Shown here piece by piece: positions 49,091-56,597 of a stretch of DNA of 64,000 bases. Origin of the DNA: Roseateles hydrophilus. GTDB lineage: Bacteria > Pseudomonadota > Gammaproteobacteria > Burkholderiales > Burkholderiaceae_C. A program made the position numbers and the translations under genes. Under the pieces are notes generated by a model. That model had not been told where the DNA came from and did not search any database. It saw only the letters and a program-made list of their open reading frames with translations. The stretch covers positions 558,001 to 622,000 of the forward strand of contig NZ_JAPPUY010000003.1 of the NCBI RefSeq assembly GCF_026712245.1, in the 5' to 3' direction. Numbering within the stretch: position 1 is the stretch's first letter; each line of letters opens with the position of its first letter.

Positions 49091-49402
49091 TCATCCGCGA
49101 GGAATCAGGTCGACTACGGCCCAGCGGCCATCGTTCTTCCTGGTCACAACAGTGAAGCAAGCTGATTCCGGGCCACAGAGAACAAACAACGCCTGGCCTG
49201 AGAAGTCGCCATCTTTGAATTCAAACGCAGCAAGTCTCTTCAGTGCCACGGACTCGGCTTGGACGCCTAGCTTCGTCGCCACTGCGACCCGACCAATCTC
49301 GTATGGCGCAGAGTTCAAGATCCAGACCTGCCCCAGCGCGACGATCGCAACGAACATTGCGGCAACGAAAGTCAAAGTCCCGAAGAACTTCTTCTTTGTC
49401 AT
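49091..49402 (-). CDS. Cassette 3: small membrane-anchored protein of unknown function
   Basis: 103 residues from ATG 49402 (MTKKKFFGTLTFVAAMFVAIVALGQ), with one helix at about 6-26 and a short positively charged N-terminus, so the rest is probably periplasmic. The soluble part (PYEIGRVAVATKLGVQAESVALKRLAAFEFKDGDFSGQALFVLCGPESACFTVVTRKNDGRWAVVDLIP) has two Cys in CGPESAC and the shape of a small alpha-beta domain. No known family recognised. An upstream ATG at 49432 is less likely because the hydrophobic N-terminus then begins late. Confidence 0.65.
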   Translation of the reverse strand: MTKKKFFGTLTFVAAMFVAIVALGQVWILNSAPYEIGRVAVATKLGVQAESVALKRLAAFEFKDGDFSGQALFVLCGPESACFTVVTRKNDGRWAVVDLIPRG

Positions 49403-49436
49403 GCCGGCCCATGGTCGAGTAAACGCTGGCATTGCG

Positions 49437-49493
49437 CGTCAACGTCGTAGTTCAGCGGGCGCCGAAGGCGTCCGCTGCAAAGAGTGGTTAAGC
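49437..49493 (-). repeat. attC site of cassette 2
   Basis: 57 bp. The leftward reading starts with GCTTAAC, a perfect RYYYAAC box that includes the gene's TAA stop, and ends in GTTGACG. The inner part GCAGCGGACGCC...GGCGCCCGCTG forms a stem with one mismatch and a TTC loop, and it matches the attC of cassette 1 over about 39 of 40 bases. Confidence 0.8.
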
Positions 49494-50072
49494 GGCCGGT
49501 GCAAGACGATGCGATTGCAGCTTGGCCAACAGGAACGGGAGTTCCGATAGGGGAAACATTGCACCCTTGTTAAGGGCTCGCCCTCCCGCAATGACATTGA
49601 CTATGTACCGCAGATCGGGACAGTAGTTGAGATAAAGGCTCGTGCTACCAGGGGGATCGAAAGTCACACCCACCGAAAGCACCTCATATTTGCACTGCCC
49701 AACTTTGGTTCGTTGCCTACTGTGAACCTTGATGGCTGTCTTTTCGACTCTTTGAACCTTCCCCGAGAAGGCGACTTCCATTTCGTATTCGTGCTCATCG
49801 CCCACCTCAAGAGGAAAGAGGGTCGCAAGATCTGTCAGCGGCCTACGTGTGATCTCGCTGCCGGTGCTACCACTTTGTAGTGTGATAAGGCCCATGTAGA
49901 GGATTTCATCATCAGCATTACCGGACTTCCGATAGCGAGTTACCTTTGTGAGGTCGTTCTCCATGAATCGGACCTCGGCCAGCCCAGCGGGCAGATGGCT
50001 CACCACGAAGCCGTCAGCAGTTCCCTCGTACGAGGGGCAAAAGAGGGCCGTGGATGTGTCTTGATTGGCCAT
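49488..50072 (-). CDS. Cassette 2: unknown protein (194 residues)
   Basis: MANQDTSTALFCPSYEGTADG begins a mostly beta-rich soluble protein without signal peptide or membrane helix. Notable segments are VGDEHEYEMEVAFSGKVQRVEKTAIKVHSRQRTKVGQCKYEVLSVGVTFDPPG and LYLNYCPDLRYIVNVIAGGRALNKG. No family is recognised. Its TAA stop is part of the attC GCTTAAC box, so gene and recombination site are interlocked. The composition is lower in GC than the chromosome. It may be an immunity or effector-type protein, but nothing in the sequence shows this. Confidence 0.7.
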   Translation of the reverse strand: MANQDTSTALFCPSYEGTADGFVVSHLPAGLAEVRFMENDLTKVTRYRKSGNADDEILYMGLITLQSGSTGSEITRRPLTDLATLFPLEVGDEHEYEMEVAFSGKVQRVEKTAIKVHSRQRTKVGQCKYEVLSVGVTFDPPGSTSLYLNYCPDLRYIVNVIAGGRALNKGAMFPLSELPFLLAKLQSHRLAPAA

Positions 50073-50103
50073 TGGTTTATTGGGACTAGGTAACTTCGGA
50101 GCC

Positions 50104-50160
50104 GCTTAACGTCGTAGATCAGCGGGCGCCGAAGGCGTCCGCTGCAGCGACCAGTTATGG
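50104..50160 (-). repeat. attC site of cassette 1
   Basis: 57 bp. The leftward reading starts with CCATAAC and ends in GTTAAGC, a good GTTRRRY box. The core CAGCGGACGCC-TTC-GGCGCCCGCTG folds with one mismatch. The end of the site carries the core of cassette 2. Confidence 0.8.
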
Positions 50161-50184
50161 CGCGACCCAGTTGCAGCACAGTTC

Positions 50185-50559
50185 CTAGTCTTCATTCCAA
50201 TTGATCCAGTCCGGCTTTGCTCCGGCGTTCTCAAAAAAGTACGCCATGGCTTTGTAGCACTGCTCAATGTCGATGCACCAGGAGCGCGGATATTCGTCAA
50301 CCTGCCCGTTGCACAGCCGGAAGGTCGCCGTGCCTGGACGATGGACAGACGAACGGGAAGAGAAGCCGCTATCGCCTTCTTGCCGCAGGTACATGAGCCA
50401 CGCGTCATCGTCGTTCCTCAGCATGCAAAGAGACCGCCCGTTGGGCGCGAACGCCCATAGCTCGAATTCCTTGGCCTGCTCAACGCGATCAAGCAAACGC
50501 CCCACTTCCTCCGGGGACGACGGGTGCAACTCCTCTCCGTTGAAACTGAAGGCGATCAT
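50185..50559 (-). CDS. Cassette 1: Imm1-like immunity protein
   Basis: 124 residues. SPEEVGRLLDRVEQ near residue 15 and the C-terminal block FRLCNGQVDEYPRSWCIDIEQCYKAMAYFFENAGAKPDWINW follow the pattern of Imm1 family immunity proteins: a Gly-x-x-x-E-[YF]-P turn, a helix and a final Pro-x-x-x-x-W. Imm1 proteins neutralise polymorphic toxins, often deaminases. No toxin gene is nearby, so it would act as an orphan immunity gene against foreign toxins. The match is from memory of the family pattern. Only about 8 nt separate the cassette core from the ATG, so it may be translated leaderless or from attI. Confidence 0.6.
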   Translation of the reverse strand: MIAFSFNGEELHPSSPEEVGRLLDRVEQAKEFELWAFAPNGRSLCMLRNDDDAWLMYLRQEGDSGFSSRSSVHRPGTATFRLCNGQVDEYPRSWCIDIEQCYKAMAYFFENAGAKPDWINWNED

Positions 50560-50566
50560 CTAAGCG

Positions 50567-50677
50567 CCATAACGTGTTTTCGGGAGACAGCCGACGCCGC
50601 CTAAGCAGGCGGGCTGCGCCCTAAAAACGAAGCCGCACCCGCGCGCAAGTGCTTGATTCATCGAAGCCCTCCTTGGC
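50567..50677 (-). other. attI region of the integron
   Basis: The first cassette begins at GTTATGG (50573-50567 on the leftward strand), so the attI recombination site lies just beyond, towards intI. The stretch holds an imperfect palindrome centred near 50615 (CAGCC-c-GCCT-gctt-AGGC...CGGCTG), which could be an integrase-binding arm or the remnant of another attC. A cassette promoter Pc would be expected here or in intI but is not assigned. Confidence 0.55.
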
Positions 50678-51820
50678 TTGGCTGTAGTTTTATACAGTAT
50701 TGAATTTCCAGCAAAAGCGGCGCGCCGTTACAAGTTCTCGACGAGGCTGGGCGCCCGCTTGGAGGCCGATGATGCAGCCCTGTTGCCTGCGTTGCCACCT
50801 CGCAAACACCTGCGGCCCAAACGCGCGGTTGAACTGCCGCCATTGCGCTCAACGCGGGTGCTGGACCAACTGCGTGAACGCCTCCGGCTGATGCACTACA
50901 GCCTGCGCACGGAGGAGGTGTATGCCTACTGGGTCAAGGCTTTCATCCGCTTCCACGGTCTGCGGCACCCAGCTGAATTGGGTGGGCCGGAGGTGGAAGC
51001 CTTTCTGACCCATCTGGCGGACGCACGCTCGGTGGCCCCCTCGACGCACAACCAGGCGCTGTCGGCGCTGCTGTTCTTCTATGGCAAGGTGCTGGGCCTC
51101 GATCTGCCGTGGCTGAAGGAGATCGGTCATCCGCAGCAGCATCGCAGGCTGCCGGTGGTATTGACCGTGGAGGAGGTGCGCCAGGTGCTTGGGGGGCTTG
51201 ACGGTGAGCATGGGCTGCTGGCACGGCTGCTCTACGGTACCGGCCTGCGCATCAGCGAGGCACTTCAGTTGCGGGTCAAGGACATCGACTTCGGCCTGCA
51301 TGCCCTGATCGTGCGCGAAGGCAAGGGCGCGAAAGACCGTGTTGTCATGCTGCCCCAGTCGCTCGTGGCCGACTTGCGCGAACAACTGGCCAGGGCCCGC
51401 CTCGTATGGGCCGGCGATGTGGAAGCTGGCGTCGCAGGCGTCGAACTGCCTCACGCACTGGAGCGCAAATACCCCCGCATGGGCGCGAGCTGGCCCTGGT
51501 TCTGGGTGTTCCCGCAAGACCACCATGCCACCGACCCGCGCAGCGGCGTCGTGCGCCGCCATCATCTGTATGACCAGACCTTCCAGCGCGCGTTCAAGCG
51601 TGCCGTTCAGGCCGCCGGCATCGCCAAGCCGGCCACGCCGCACACGTTGCGGCACTGCTTCGCGACGCACCTGCTGCAGTCAGGTAACGACATCCGCACC
51701 GTGCAGGAGCTGCTCGGCCATTCAGATGTGGCGACCACGATGATCTACACGCATGTGCTCAAGCTGGGCGGTGGCGCGGTGCGCTCGCCGCTGGACGCGC
51801 TGGGCATGCCAGCCGCCTGA
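50678..51820 (+). CDS. intI: Integron integrase (IntI-type tyrosine recombinase)
   Basis: The open frame has 380 residues. [33 protein letters not shown] is the IntI N-terminal SAM-like domain. The catalytic set is present: Arg in [43 protein letters not shown]. The IntI-specific extra patch is there too ([40 protein letters not shown]). The first in-frame start, TTG at 50678, lies upstream of a LexA box, so the true start is probably further in; the domain needs a start before about 50850, and TTG 50759, TTG 50783 and GTG codons are candidates. No ATG occurs before 50894. Confidence 0.9.
   Translation: MAVVLYSIEFPAKAARRYKFSTRLGARLEADDAALLPALPPRKHLRPKRAVELPPLRSTRVLDQLRERLRLMHYSLRTEEVYAYWVKAFIRFHGLRHPAELGGPEVEAFLTHLADARSVAPSTHNQALSALLFFYGKVLGLDLPWLKEIGHPQQHRRLPVVLTVEEVRQVLGGLDGEHGLLARLLYGTGLRISEALQLRVKDIDFGLHALIVREGKGAKDRVVMLPQSLVADLREQLARARLVWAGDVEAGVAGVELPHALERKYPRMGASWPWFWVFPQDHHATDPRSGVVRRHHLYDQTFQRAFKRAVQAAGIAKPATPHTLRHCFATHLLQSGNDIRTVQELLGHSDVATTMIYTHVLKLGGGAVRSPLDALGMPAA
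50682..50697 (+). promoter_or_regulatory. LexA (SOS) box at the intI promoter
   Basis: CTGT (50682-50685), 8 bp, ACAG (50694-50697) is a perfect LexA operator frame, and TACAGT (50693-50698) can serve as the -10. LexA control of integron integrases is established in other integrons. Confidence 0.8.
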
Positions 51821-51867
51821 CGCAGGGCGCCAACCGGCTGGGCAAGGCCCGCGACTGACGGGCCCCG

Positions 51868-53319
51868 TCAGGCCAGCTTGCTCAGGTCGGCCAGCAACTT
51901 CTCGCGGCTCCTGGCGTCGCTCACCGCTTCGCCCAGCCGGTTGAAGAACACGGCCCGGCTGTCCGTGTCGCTGGCGGCGCGCTTGACGAGCACCTTGGCG
52001 ATCGGCCCCACGTGCTGGGCCAGCAGGGGCACGGCCTTGTCCAGCACGGCATCGGTCAGCGGGCCGCCGATCGTGGTGGCACCGGCAGAGGAGCCCGCCG
52101 AGCCCCCGGTGGCGCGCGAGCCGGCCGTGGGTGGCGTGCCGGCGGTGCCGCCGGCCGTCCTCGTGCCGCCGCCGGTGACCTGGCTGGCCTGGCCCAGGAA
52201 GAGGTCGCGGGCGCGCGGGTCGGCCACCTGCTCGGCCAGCCGCGCATACAACTCGCCGAGCTCGTGGCACTCGCGGGCTGCGCGCCGCACCAGCACGCTG
52301 GCCAGCGGGCCGACGTGTTTGGCCAGCGTCTGCTCGGCCTGCAGCAGAACGGCCTTGTCCCAGTGCGAAGGCGGCGGCGCGCCGCTGGACGCGCTGGACA
52401 CCGAGGGCGGCGCCAGCGTGGGCGTCAGCGGCGAACGTGCCGGGCGGGGCGGCGCCATCAGCAGCGTCTGCTCCCAGGCGGAGTCGTCCACGCTGCTGCC
52501 CACGGCGCTGAGCAGCGCCTGGCGGAACTCGAAGGTGGTTGCGAAGCGGTCGGTGGGGCGCTTGGCCAGCGCGCGCGCGACGATGGCGTCGAACCAGCCC
52601 GGTCGGTCGGCCCCTTCGACGATGGAGGGCGGCTCGGGCGCCTCGTTGACGACCTTGTACATCAGCGCCTCGGTCGTGCCCGTGAAGGGCGCGCGGCCGG
52701 TGAGCAGCTGGTAGAGCACGACGCCGGCACCGTAGATGTCCACGCGCCGGTCCATGGGCTTGCCCAGGAACTGCTCGGGCGCCATGTGGCTGGGCGTGCC
52801 CACCATGTAGTGGGTCTGCGTGAGGTGCTGGGTCTCGATGCGCGCGATGCCGAAGTCGGCCACCTTGAGCCGGCCGCTGCCCATCATGATGATGTTGGCG
52901 GGCTTGATGTCGCGGTGCCACACGCCCTTGTCGTGCGCATGGCCCAGCGCGCCGAGCAGCTGGCTCATGATGCCGACGATGTCGGTGTCGGTGAAGCGCA
53001 CCTTGGCCGTCAGGTAGCTCGCCAGCGAGCGGCCCTCGACGAACTCCATCGCGATGTAGGCCACCTGCTGGTCGCGGCCGTAGTCGTACACGGCGACGAT
53101 GCCCGGGTGGCCCAGCCGGCCGGCGGCCTGCGCCTCGTTGCGAAAGCGCGAGGCCGGCGCGCCGGGGCTGTCGTCCTCGACGTCCAGGCCGGTGCGGATG
53201 GTCTTGAGCGCGACGGTGCGCTGGATGTCGGGGTCGAAGCCCTTGTAGACGACGCCCATCGCGCCCTCACCGAGCACCTCGGTGATGCGGTACTTGCCCA
53301 GCTGCGTGGGATGCGTCAT
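51868..53319 (-). CDS. Ser/Thr protein kinase with tandem C-terminal repeat
   Basis: 483 residues. The kinase domain (about 9-270) is complete: Gly loop LGEGAMGVVYKG, Lys39, Glu62, HRDIKPAN with Asp137, DFG at 155-157 and APE at 180-182. After a Pro/Ser/Ala-rich linker the tail has two related blocks: about 325-390 (LLQAEQTLAKHVGPLASVLVRRAARECHELGELYARLAEQVAD) and about 420-483 (VLDKAVPLLAQHVGPIAKVLVKRAASDTDSRAVFFNRLGEAVSD). Only the linker is membrane-neutral; no transmembrane helix is seen, so it is cytosolic. The heme-sensor gene lies 106 nt upstream on the same strand. Confidence 0.9.
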   Translation of the reverse strand: MTHPTQLGKYRITEVLGEGAMGVVYKGFDPDIQRTVALKTIRTGLDVEDDSPGAPASRFRNEAQAAGRLGHPGIVAVYDYGRDQQVAYIAMEFVEGRSLASYLTAKVRFTDTDIVGIMSQLLGALGHAHDKGVWHRDIKPANIIMMGSGRLKVADFGIARIETQHLTQTHYMVGTPSHMAPEQFLGKPMDRRVDIYGAGVVLYQLLTGRAPFTGTTEALMYKVVNEAPEPPSIVEGADRPGWFDAIVARALAKRPTDRFATTFEFRQALLSAVGSSVDDSAWEQTLLMAPPRPARSPLTPTLAPPSVSSASSGAPPPSHWDKAVLLQAEQTLAKHVGPLASVLVRRAARECHELGELYARLAEQVADPRARDLFLGQASQVTGGGTRTAGGTAGTPPTAGSRATGGSAGSSAGATTIGGPLTDAVLDKAVPLLAQHVGPIAKVLVKRAASDTDSRAVFFNRLGEAVSDARSREKLLADLSKLA

Positions 53320-53425
53320 GTCAGCCCCTCGGCCCGCGGGTACGCGGCCCGGCCCCCCAGGGGGGCGCGGTCCGGCTTGGGAGCGGCCAGGCGCTCGGCC
53401 CGCAGGGGTGGGGTTGGCGACGGCA

Positions 53426-54298
53426 TCAGGCGTCCAGCAGCTTCATGGCCTGCACGACCGAGGCGCGCATGCGGGAGAACGAGTCGGACAGCGTGGCGAT
53501 CTCGTCGCGGCCGCTGGTCTTGAATTCGGGCGCGTCCAGGTCGCCCTGGCTGACGCGGTCGGCCAGCGCCGACAGCCGCGTGACCGGGCGCACCACCAGC
53601 AGCCACACCATCAGGTTGAGCACGACGCCGACGACGACGAACACGCCCACCAGCGCGGTGATGAAGACCTTGAACACGTTGTCCGCGCGCTGCAGCGGCA
53701 CGCCCAGCGGCACGGAGACGATCTGCGCGCCGATGACTTCGTTGAGGTTCCAGCCGAAGCCGTTGGCCGGGCCGTACTTGGCCACCATGGTGGCGGGCGC
53801 GGCTTCCACGCTGCTGTGGCAGGCCAGGCAGGCCGGGTCGGTGATGCGCAGCGGGCGGGCGATGTAGAGCGCCGGGCCGGCGGGCGTGTCGCGCATGCCC
53901 ACGGTTTCCTTCAGGTCGGCCGCGCTGCGGAACTGGCCCACGATGTCGGCCTCCCAGCTGGTGGCGCGGTCGCGCGGGTTGGTGGGGTTGAGCGCGGCTT
54001 CCTTGTAGGCGAACTCGGGGTGCTTGGCCAGCAGCGTGTTCAGCACTTCGGTCGCGGCGTAGCTGGGCACGGTCTGCGGCAGGAACTCGTGCGCCATCTG
54101 CGCGGTCAGCAGCGGCTTGACCTGGGTGTTGGTGTAGTTGCGCACCGCCAGCGCCTTCTCCATCAGCATCTGCGCGCTGTTGACGACCTCCTGCTTGGCG
54201 TTGTCCTGCAGCAGCTGGCGGGCGATGTAGCCGCTCAGCGCAATGCCCAGGCTCATCACCAGCAGATAGACCAGATTGAACTTGACCAGCAGTTTCAT
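53426..54298 (-). CDS. Tll0287-like (DUF3365) heme-c sensor with HAMP domain
   Basis: 290 residues. A signal-anchor helix (LVYLLVMSLGIALSGYIA) is followed by a periplasmic domain (about 35-200) with one c-type heme motif CLACH (Cys157, Cys160, His161), typical of the Tll0287-like sensory family. A second helix (about 208-235) leads to a HAMP domain (RPVTRLSALADRVSQGDLDAPEF) and a short coiled end. No kinase or methyl-accepting output domain follows, so signalling probably goes to a partner, and the Ser/Thr kinase downstream is the obvious candidate. It may sense redox or NO/CO. Confidence 0.85.
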   Translation of the reverse strand: MKLLVKFNLVYLLVMSLGIALSGYIARQLLQDNAKQEVVNSAQMLMEKALAVRNYTNTQVKPLLTAQMAHEFLPQTVPSYAATEVLNTLLAKHPEFAYKEAALNPTNPRDRATSWEADIVGQFRSAADLKETVGMRDTPAGPALYIARPLRITDPACLACHSSVEAAPATMVAKYGPANGFGWNLNEVIGAQIVSVPLGVPLQRADNVFKVFITALVGVFVVVGVVLNLMVWLLVVRPVTRLSALADRVSQGDLDAPEFKTSGRDEIATLSDSFSRMRASVVQAMKLLDA

Positions 54299-54488
54299 GT
54301 CGCTCCCCGAGAGGGCGGCAATGTTAGGGCCCTGGGGTGTCGGCGGCGGTGGGGATATGCACCGGCGCTCGGTGTTGACGAGTCCCAGAAAAACAGGTCA
54401 AGCGCCCGGCGGCGGCGCGGGTGCGGCCGGGCCGGGTGGACAGCCCGGCGTCAGCGCGCAGGCGGGTGTGGCGCCATACTGCCGCCCC

Positions 54489-55157
54489 ATGCGCATCCTG
54501 CTCGTCGAGGACGACGACCAACTCGTCGAAACCACCGCCCGCGCGCTGCGCTCGCAGGGCTGGGTGGTGGACTGCACCGCCCGTGGCGAGCCCGTGCCGC
54601 GCTCGCTGCGCGAGGACGCCTACGACCTGCTCATCCTGGACATCGGCCTGGCCGGCATCGACGGCTTCGAGACGCTGCGCCGCGTGCGGGCCGAGGACCT
54701 GCCGGTGCCGGTGCTCATCCTGACTGCGCGCGACGCCGTGGAGGACCGCGTGCGCGGCCTGGAGGGCGGGGCGGACGACTACCTCGTCAAGCCCTTCGCG
54801 CTGACCGAGCTCATCGCCCGTGCCCGCGCGCTGGTGCGGCGCAGCCAGGCGCGCACCAGCAACCAGCTGCAGCTGGCGCGGCTGCGGGTGGACATGGAGG
54901 CCCGCCGCGCCTTCATCGACGGCGAGCCGCTGCCGCTGTCGGCCCGCGAATGGGATGTGCTGGGTTTCCTGATGACGCGCGCCGGCAAGGTGGTGCCCAA
55001 GGAGCACATCGCCATGGCCAGCAATGCCTGGGAGCAGGGCGTCAGCGACAACGCCATCGAGGTCTGCCTGTCGCGGCTGCGCGCCAAGATCGAGCCTGCC
55101 GGCGTGCAGCTGCGCACGGTGCGCGGGCTGGGCTACCTGCTCGAAGAAGTCGCCTGA
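54489..55157 (+). CDS. OmpR-family response regulator (QseB/TctD-like)
   Basis: 222 residues from ATG 54489. Receiver domain with DD at 8-9, phosphoacceptor Asp51 (LLILDIGLAG) and Lys101 (DDYLVKPF). C-terminal winged helix (about 130-220; LPLSAREWDVLGFLMTRAGKVVPKEHIAM and NAIEVCLSRLRAKIEPAGVQLRTVRGLGYLLEE). The histidine kinase follows with a 1-bp overlap (TGATG). It resembles QseB/TctD regulators controlling transport or adaptation; targets are not visible. Confidence 0.92.
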   Translation: MRILLVEDDDQLVETTARALRSQGWVVDCTARGEPVPRSLREDAYDLLILDIGLAGIDGFETLRRVRAEDLPVPVLILTARDAVEDRVRGLEGGADDYLVKPFALTELIARARALVRRSQARTSNQLQLARLRVDMEARRAFIDGEPLPLSAREWDVLGFLMTRAGKVVPKEHIAMASNAWEQGVSDNAIEVCLSRLRAKIEPAGVQLRTVRGLGYLLEEVA

Positions 55158-56530
55158 TGGCGGCCGCCCGGCCGCGCGCCAGCCTGCAGCGCCGGCTGTT
55201 CGGCTGGCTGATGCTGCCGCTGCTGGTGGTGCTGCCGCTGCTGGGCTGGGCGCTGTACCAGCAGGTGTGGCGCAGTGCGCAGGGCTGGCTGGACGACGGC
55301 CTGGAAGACACCGCACTGACGCTGGCCGGCCAGATCGACCGGCGCGGCGGCACGCTGCGCGTGGATGTCAGCGCCACGATGGACCGCGTGCTGCGCTTTG
55401 ACCGGCAGGACGATGTGTTCTACGTCGTGCTCGGCCCGGCCGGCGAGGTGCTGCAGGGCGATGCCGGCCTGGTGGACGTGCAGCCCCGGCCCCAGCCGCT
55501 GCCGGCCGGCAGCACCGTGTACAGCAATGTGCGCCTGCGTGAGCGGGCGCTGCGCCTGGTGCAGCTGGGCCGGGCCTGCGGCGAGGGTGCCTGCCAGGTG
55601 CTGGTGGCCGAGACGCTGCACAAGCGCGACACGCTGCGCCGCGAGATCGGCGCCCATGTGGTGATGAACGGCCTGGGCCTGGCGCTGCTGCTGGCGCTGG
55701 CAGGCTGGTGGGCGGTGCGCCGGGGCTTGTTGCCGCTGACCGGCCTGAGCGCCGAGGTGGAGCGCCGCGACCTGCACCGCCTGTCGCCGCTGACGGCCAC
55801 GCTGCCGCGCGAGCTGGTGCCCTTGCAGGCCGCGTTCAACCGGTTGTTCGAGCGGCTGTCGCTGGCGGCCGGCACGCAGCGCGAGTTCCTGGCCGATGCG
55901 GCCCACCAGCTGCGCACGCCGCTGACCTCGCTGCAGACCGAGATCGAGCTGGCCATGCTGGAGCCGCACGACGCCCGCATGGACCCGCTGCTGGAGCGGC
56001 TGCGCCAGCGCGTCGTGCGCAGCGCGCGGCTGGCGCAGCAGCTGCTGTCGCTGGCGCGCACCGAGGAGCGCAGCGTGGACCTCGGCCAGCCGCTGGACCT
56101 GCGCGACGTGGCCACCGAAAGCGGGCAGGACTGGGCCCACCGCGCGCTGCCGGCGGGCATGGACCTGGGCTTCGAACTGGCGCCCGCGCCGGCACGGGGC
56201 CATGCCCTGCTGCTGCGCGAGGCGCTGGAGAACCTCATTCACAACGCCGTCAGCTATGCCGGCGCGGGCGCGCGCATCACGGTGCGCTGCGGCAGCACGG
56301 GCGCCAGGACTTGGATGGAGGTCGAGGACAACGGCCCCGGCATCCCGCCCGCCGAACGCCCGGCGGCCATGCAGCGCTTCCGCCGCGGCGGCCAGGCCAG
56401 CGGCACCGGCAGCGGCCTGGGCCTGGCGATTGCGGCCGACATCGCGGCCCGCCACGGCGGCCGGCTGGACCTGCTGGACACCCACGGTGGCCCCGGCCTG
56501 CGCGCGCGCATCAGCCTGCCGGCGGCCTGA
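55157..56530 (+). CDS. Two-component sensor histidine kinase (QseC/TctE-like)
   Basis: 457 residues. Two helices (about 15-36 and 170-190) flank a periplasmic sensor of about 130 residues with one Cys pair (ACGEGAC). HAMP is weak. The H-box reads EFLADAAHQLRTPLTSLQTEIELAM, and ATP motifs LIHNAVSYAGAGA, VEDNGPGIPPAE and GSGLGLAIAADIAARHGG are complete, so it should phosphorylate the upstream regulator. Sensor sequence is not typical of a known ligand class. Confidence 0.9.
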   Translation: MAAARPRASLQRRLFGWLMLPLLVVLPLLGWALYQQVWRSAQGWLDDGLEDTALTLAGQIDRRGGTLRVDVSATMDRVLRFDRQDDVFYVVLGPAGEVLQGDAGLVDVQPRPQPLPAGSTVYSNVRLRERALRLVQLGRACGEGACQVLVAETLHKRDTLRREIGAHVVMNGLGLALLLALAGWWAVRRGLLPLTGLSAEVERRDLHRLSPLTATLPRELVPLQAAFNRLFERLSLAAGTQREFLADAAHQLRTPLTSLQTEIELAMLEPHDARMDPLLERLRQRVVRSARLAQQLLSLARTEERSVDLGQPLDLRDVATESGQDWAHRALPAGMDLGFELAPAPARGHALLLREALENLIHNAVSYAGAGARITVRCGSTGARTWMEVEDNGPGIPPAERPAAMQRFRRGGQASGTGSGLGLAIAADIAARHGGRLDLLDTHGGPGLRARISLPAA

Positions 56531-56597
56531 ATTGGCGGGTCCGCGCTGCGCTATTCGGCGCCAGGGCCGGCCGGGGCCGCCCTAGCATGGGGTTCTC

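Larger units (their letters stand above)
49024..51820. mobile_element. Integron: IntI integrase, attI region and three gene cassettes
   Basis: A rightward IntI-type recombinase gene (to 51820) faces three leftward genes that are each followed by a 57-bp attC-like site (50104-50160, 49437-49493, 49024-49080). This head-to-head order, with cassettes read away from attI, is the standard integron layout. Cassettes 1 and 2 each start with a 7-bp core that is the exact reverse complement of the first 7 bp of their own attC (GTTATGG with CCATAAC; GTTAAGC with GCTTAAC), as expected for cassettes formed from circles. The array ends 8 bp beyond the stop of the host gene at 49015. GC falls visibly in the cassettes. 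Confidence 0.85.

Noticed and set aside
49024-50573. A CRISPR-like array, because of repeated similar blocks
   Set aside because: The repeats are only three, spaced by whole genes, and their ends match cassette cores; they are attC sites.
50678-50680. TTG as the intI start codon
   Set aside because: It lies upstream of a perfect LexA box and the probable -10; the transcript probably starts after it. The feature keeps the full frame because the true start cannot be fixed.
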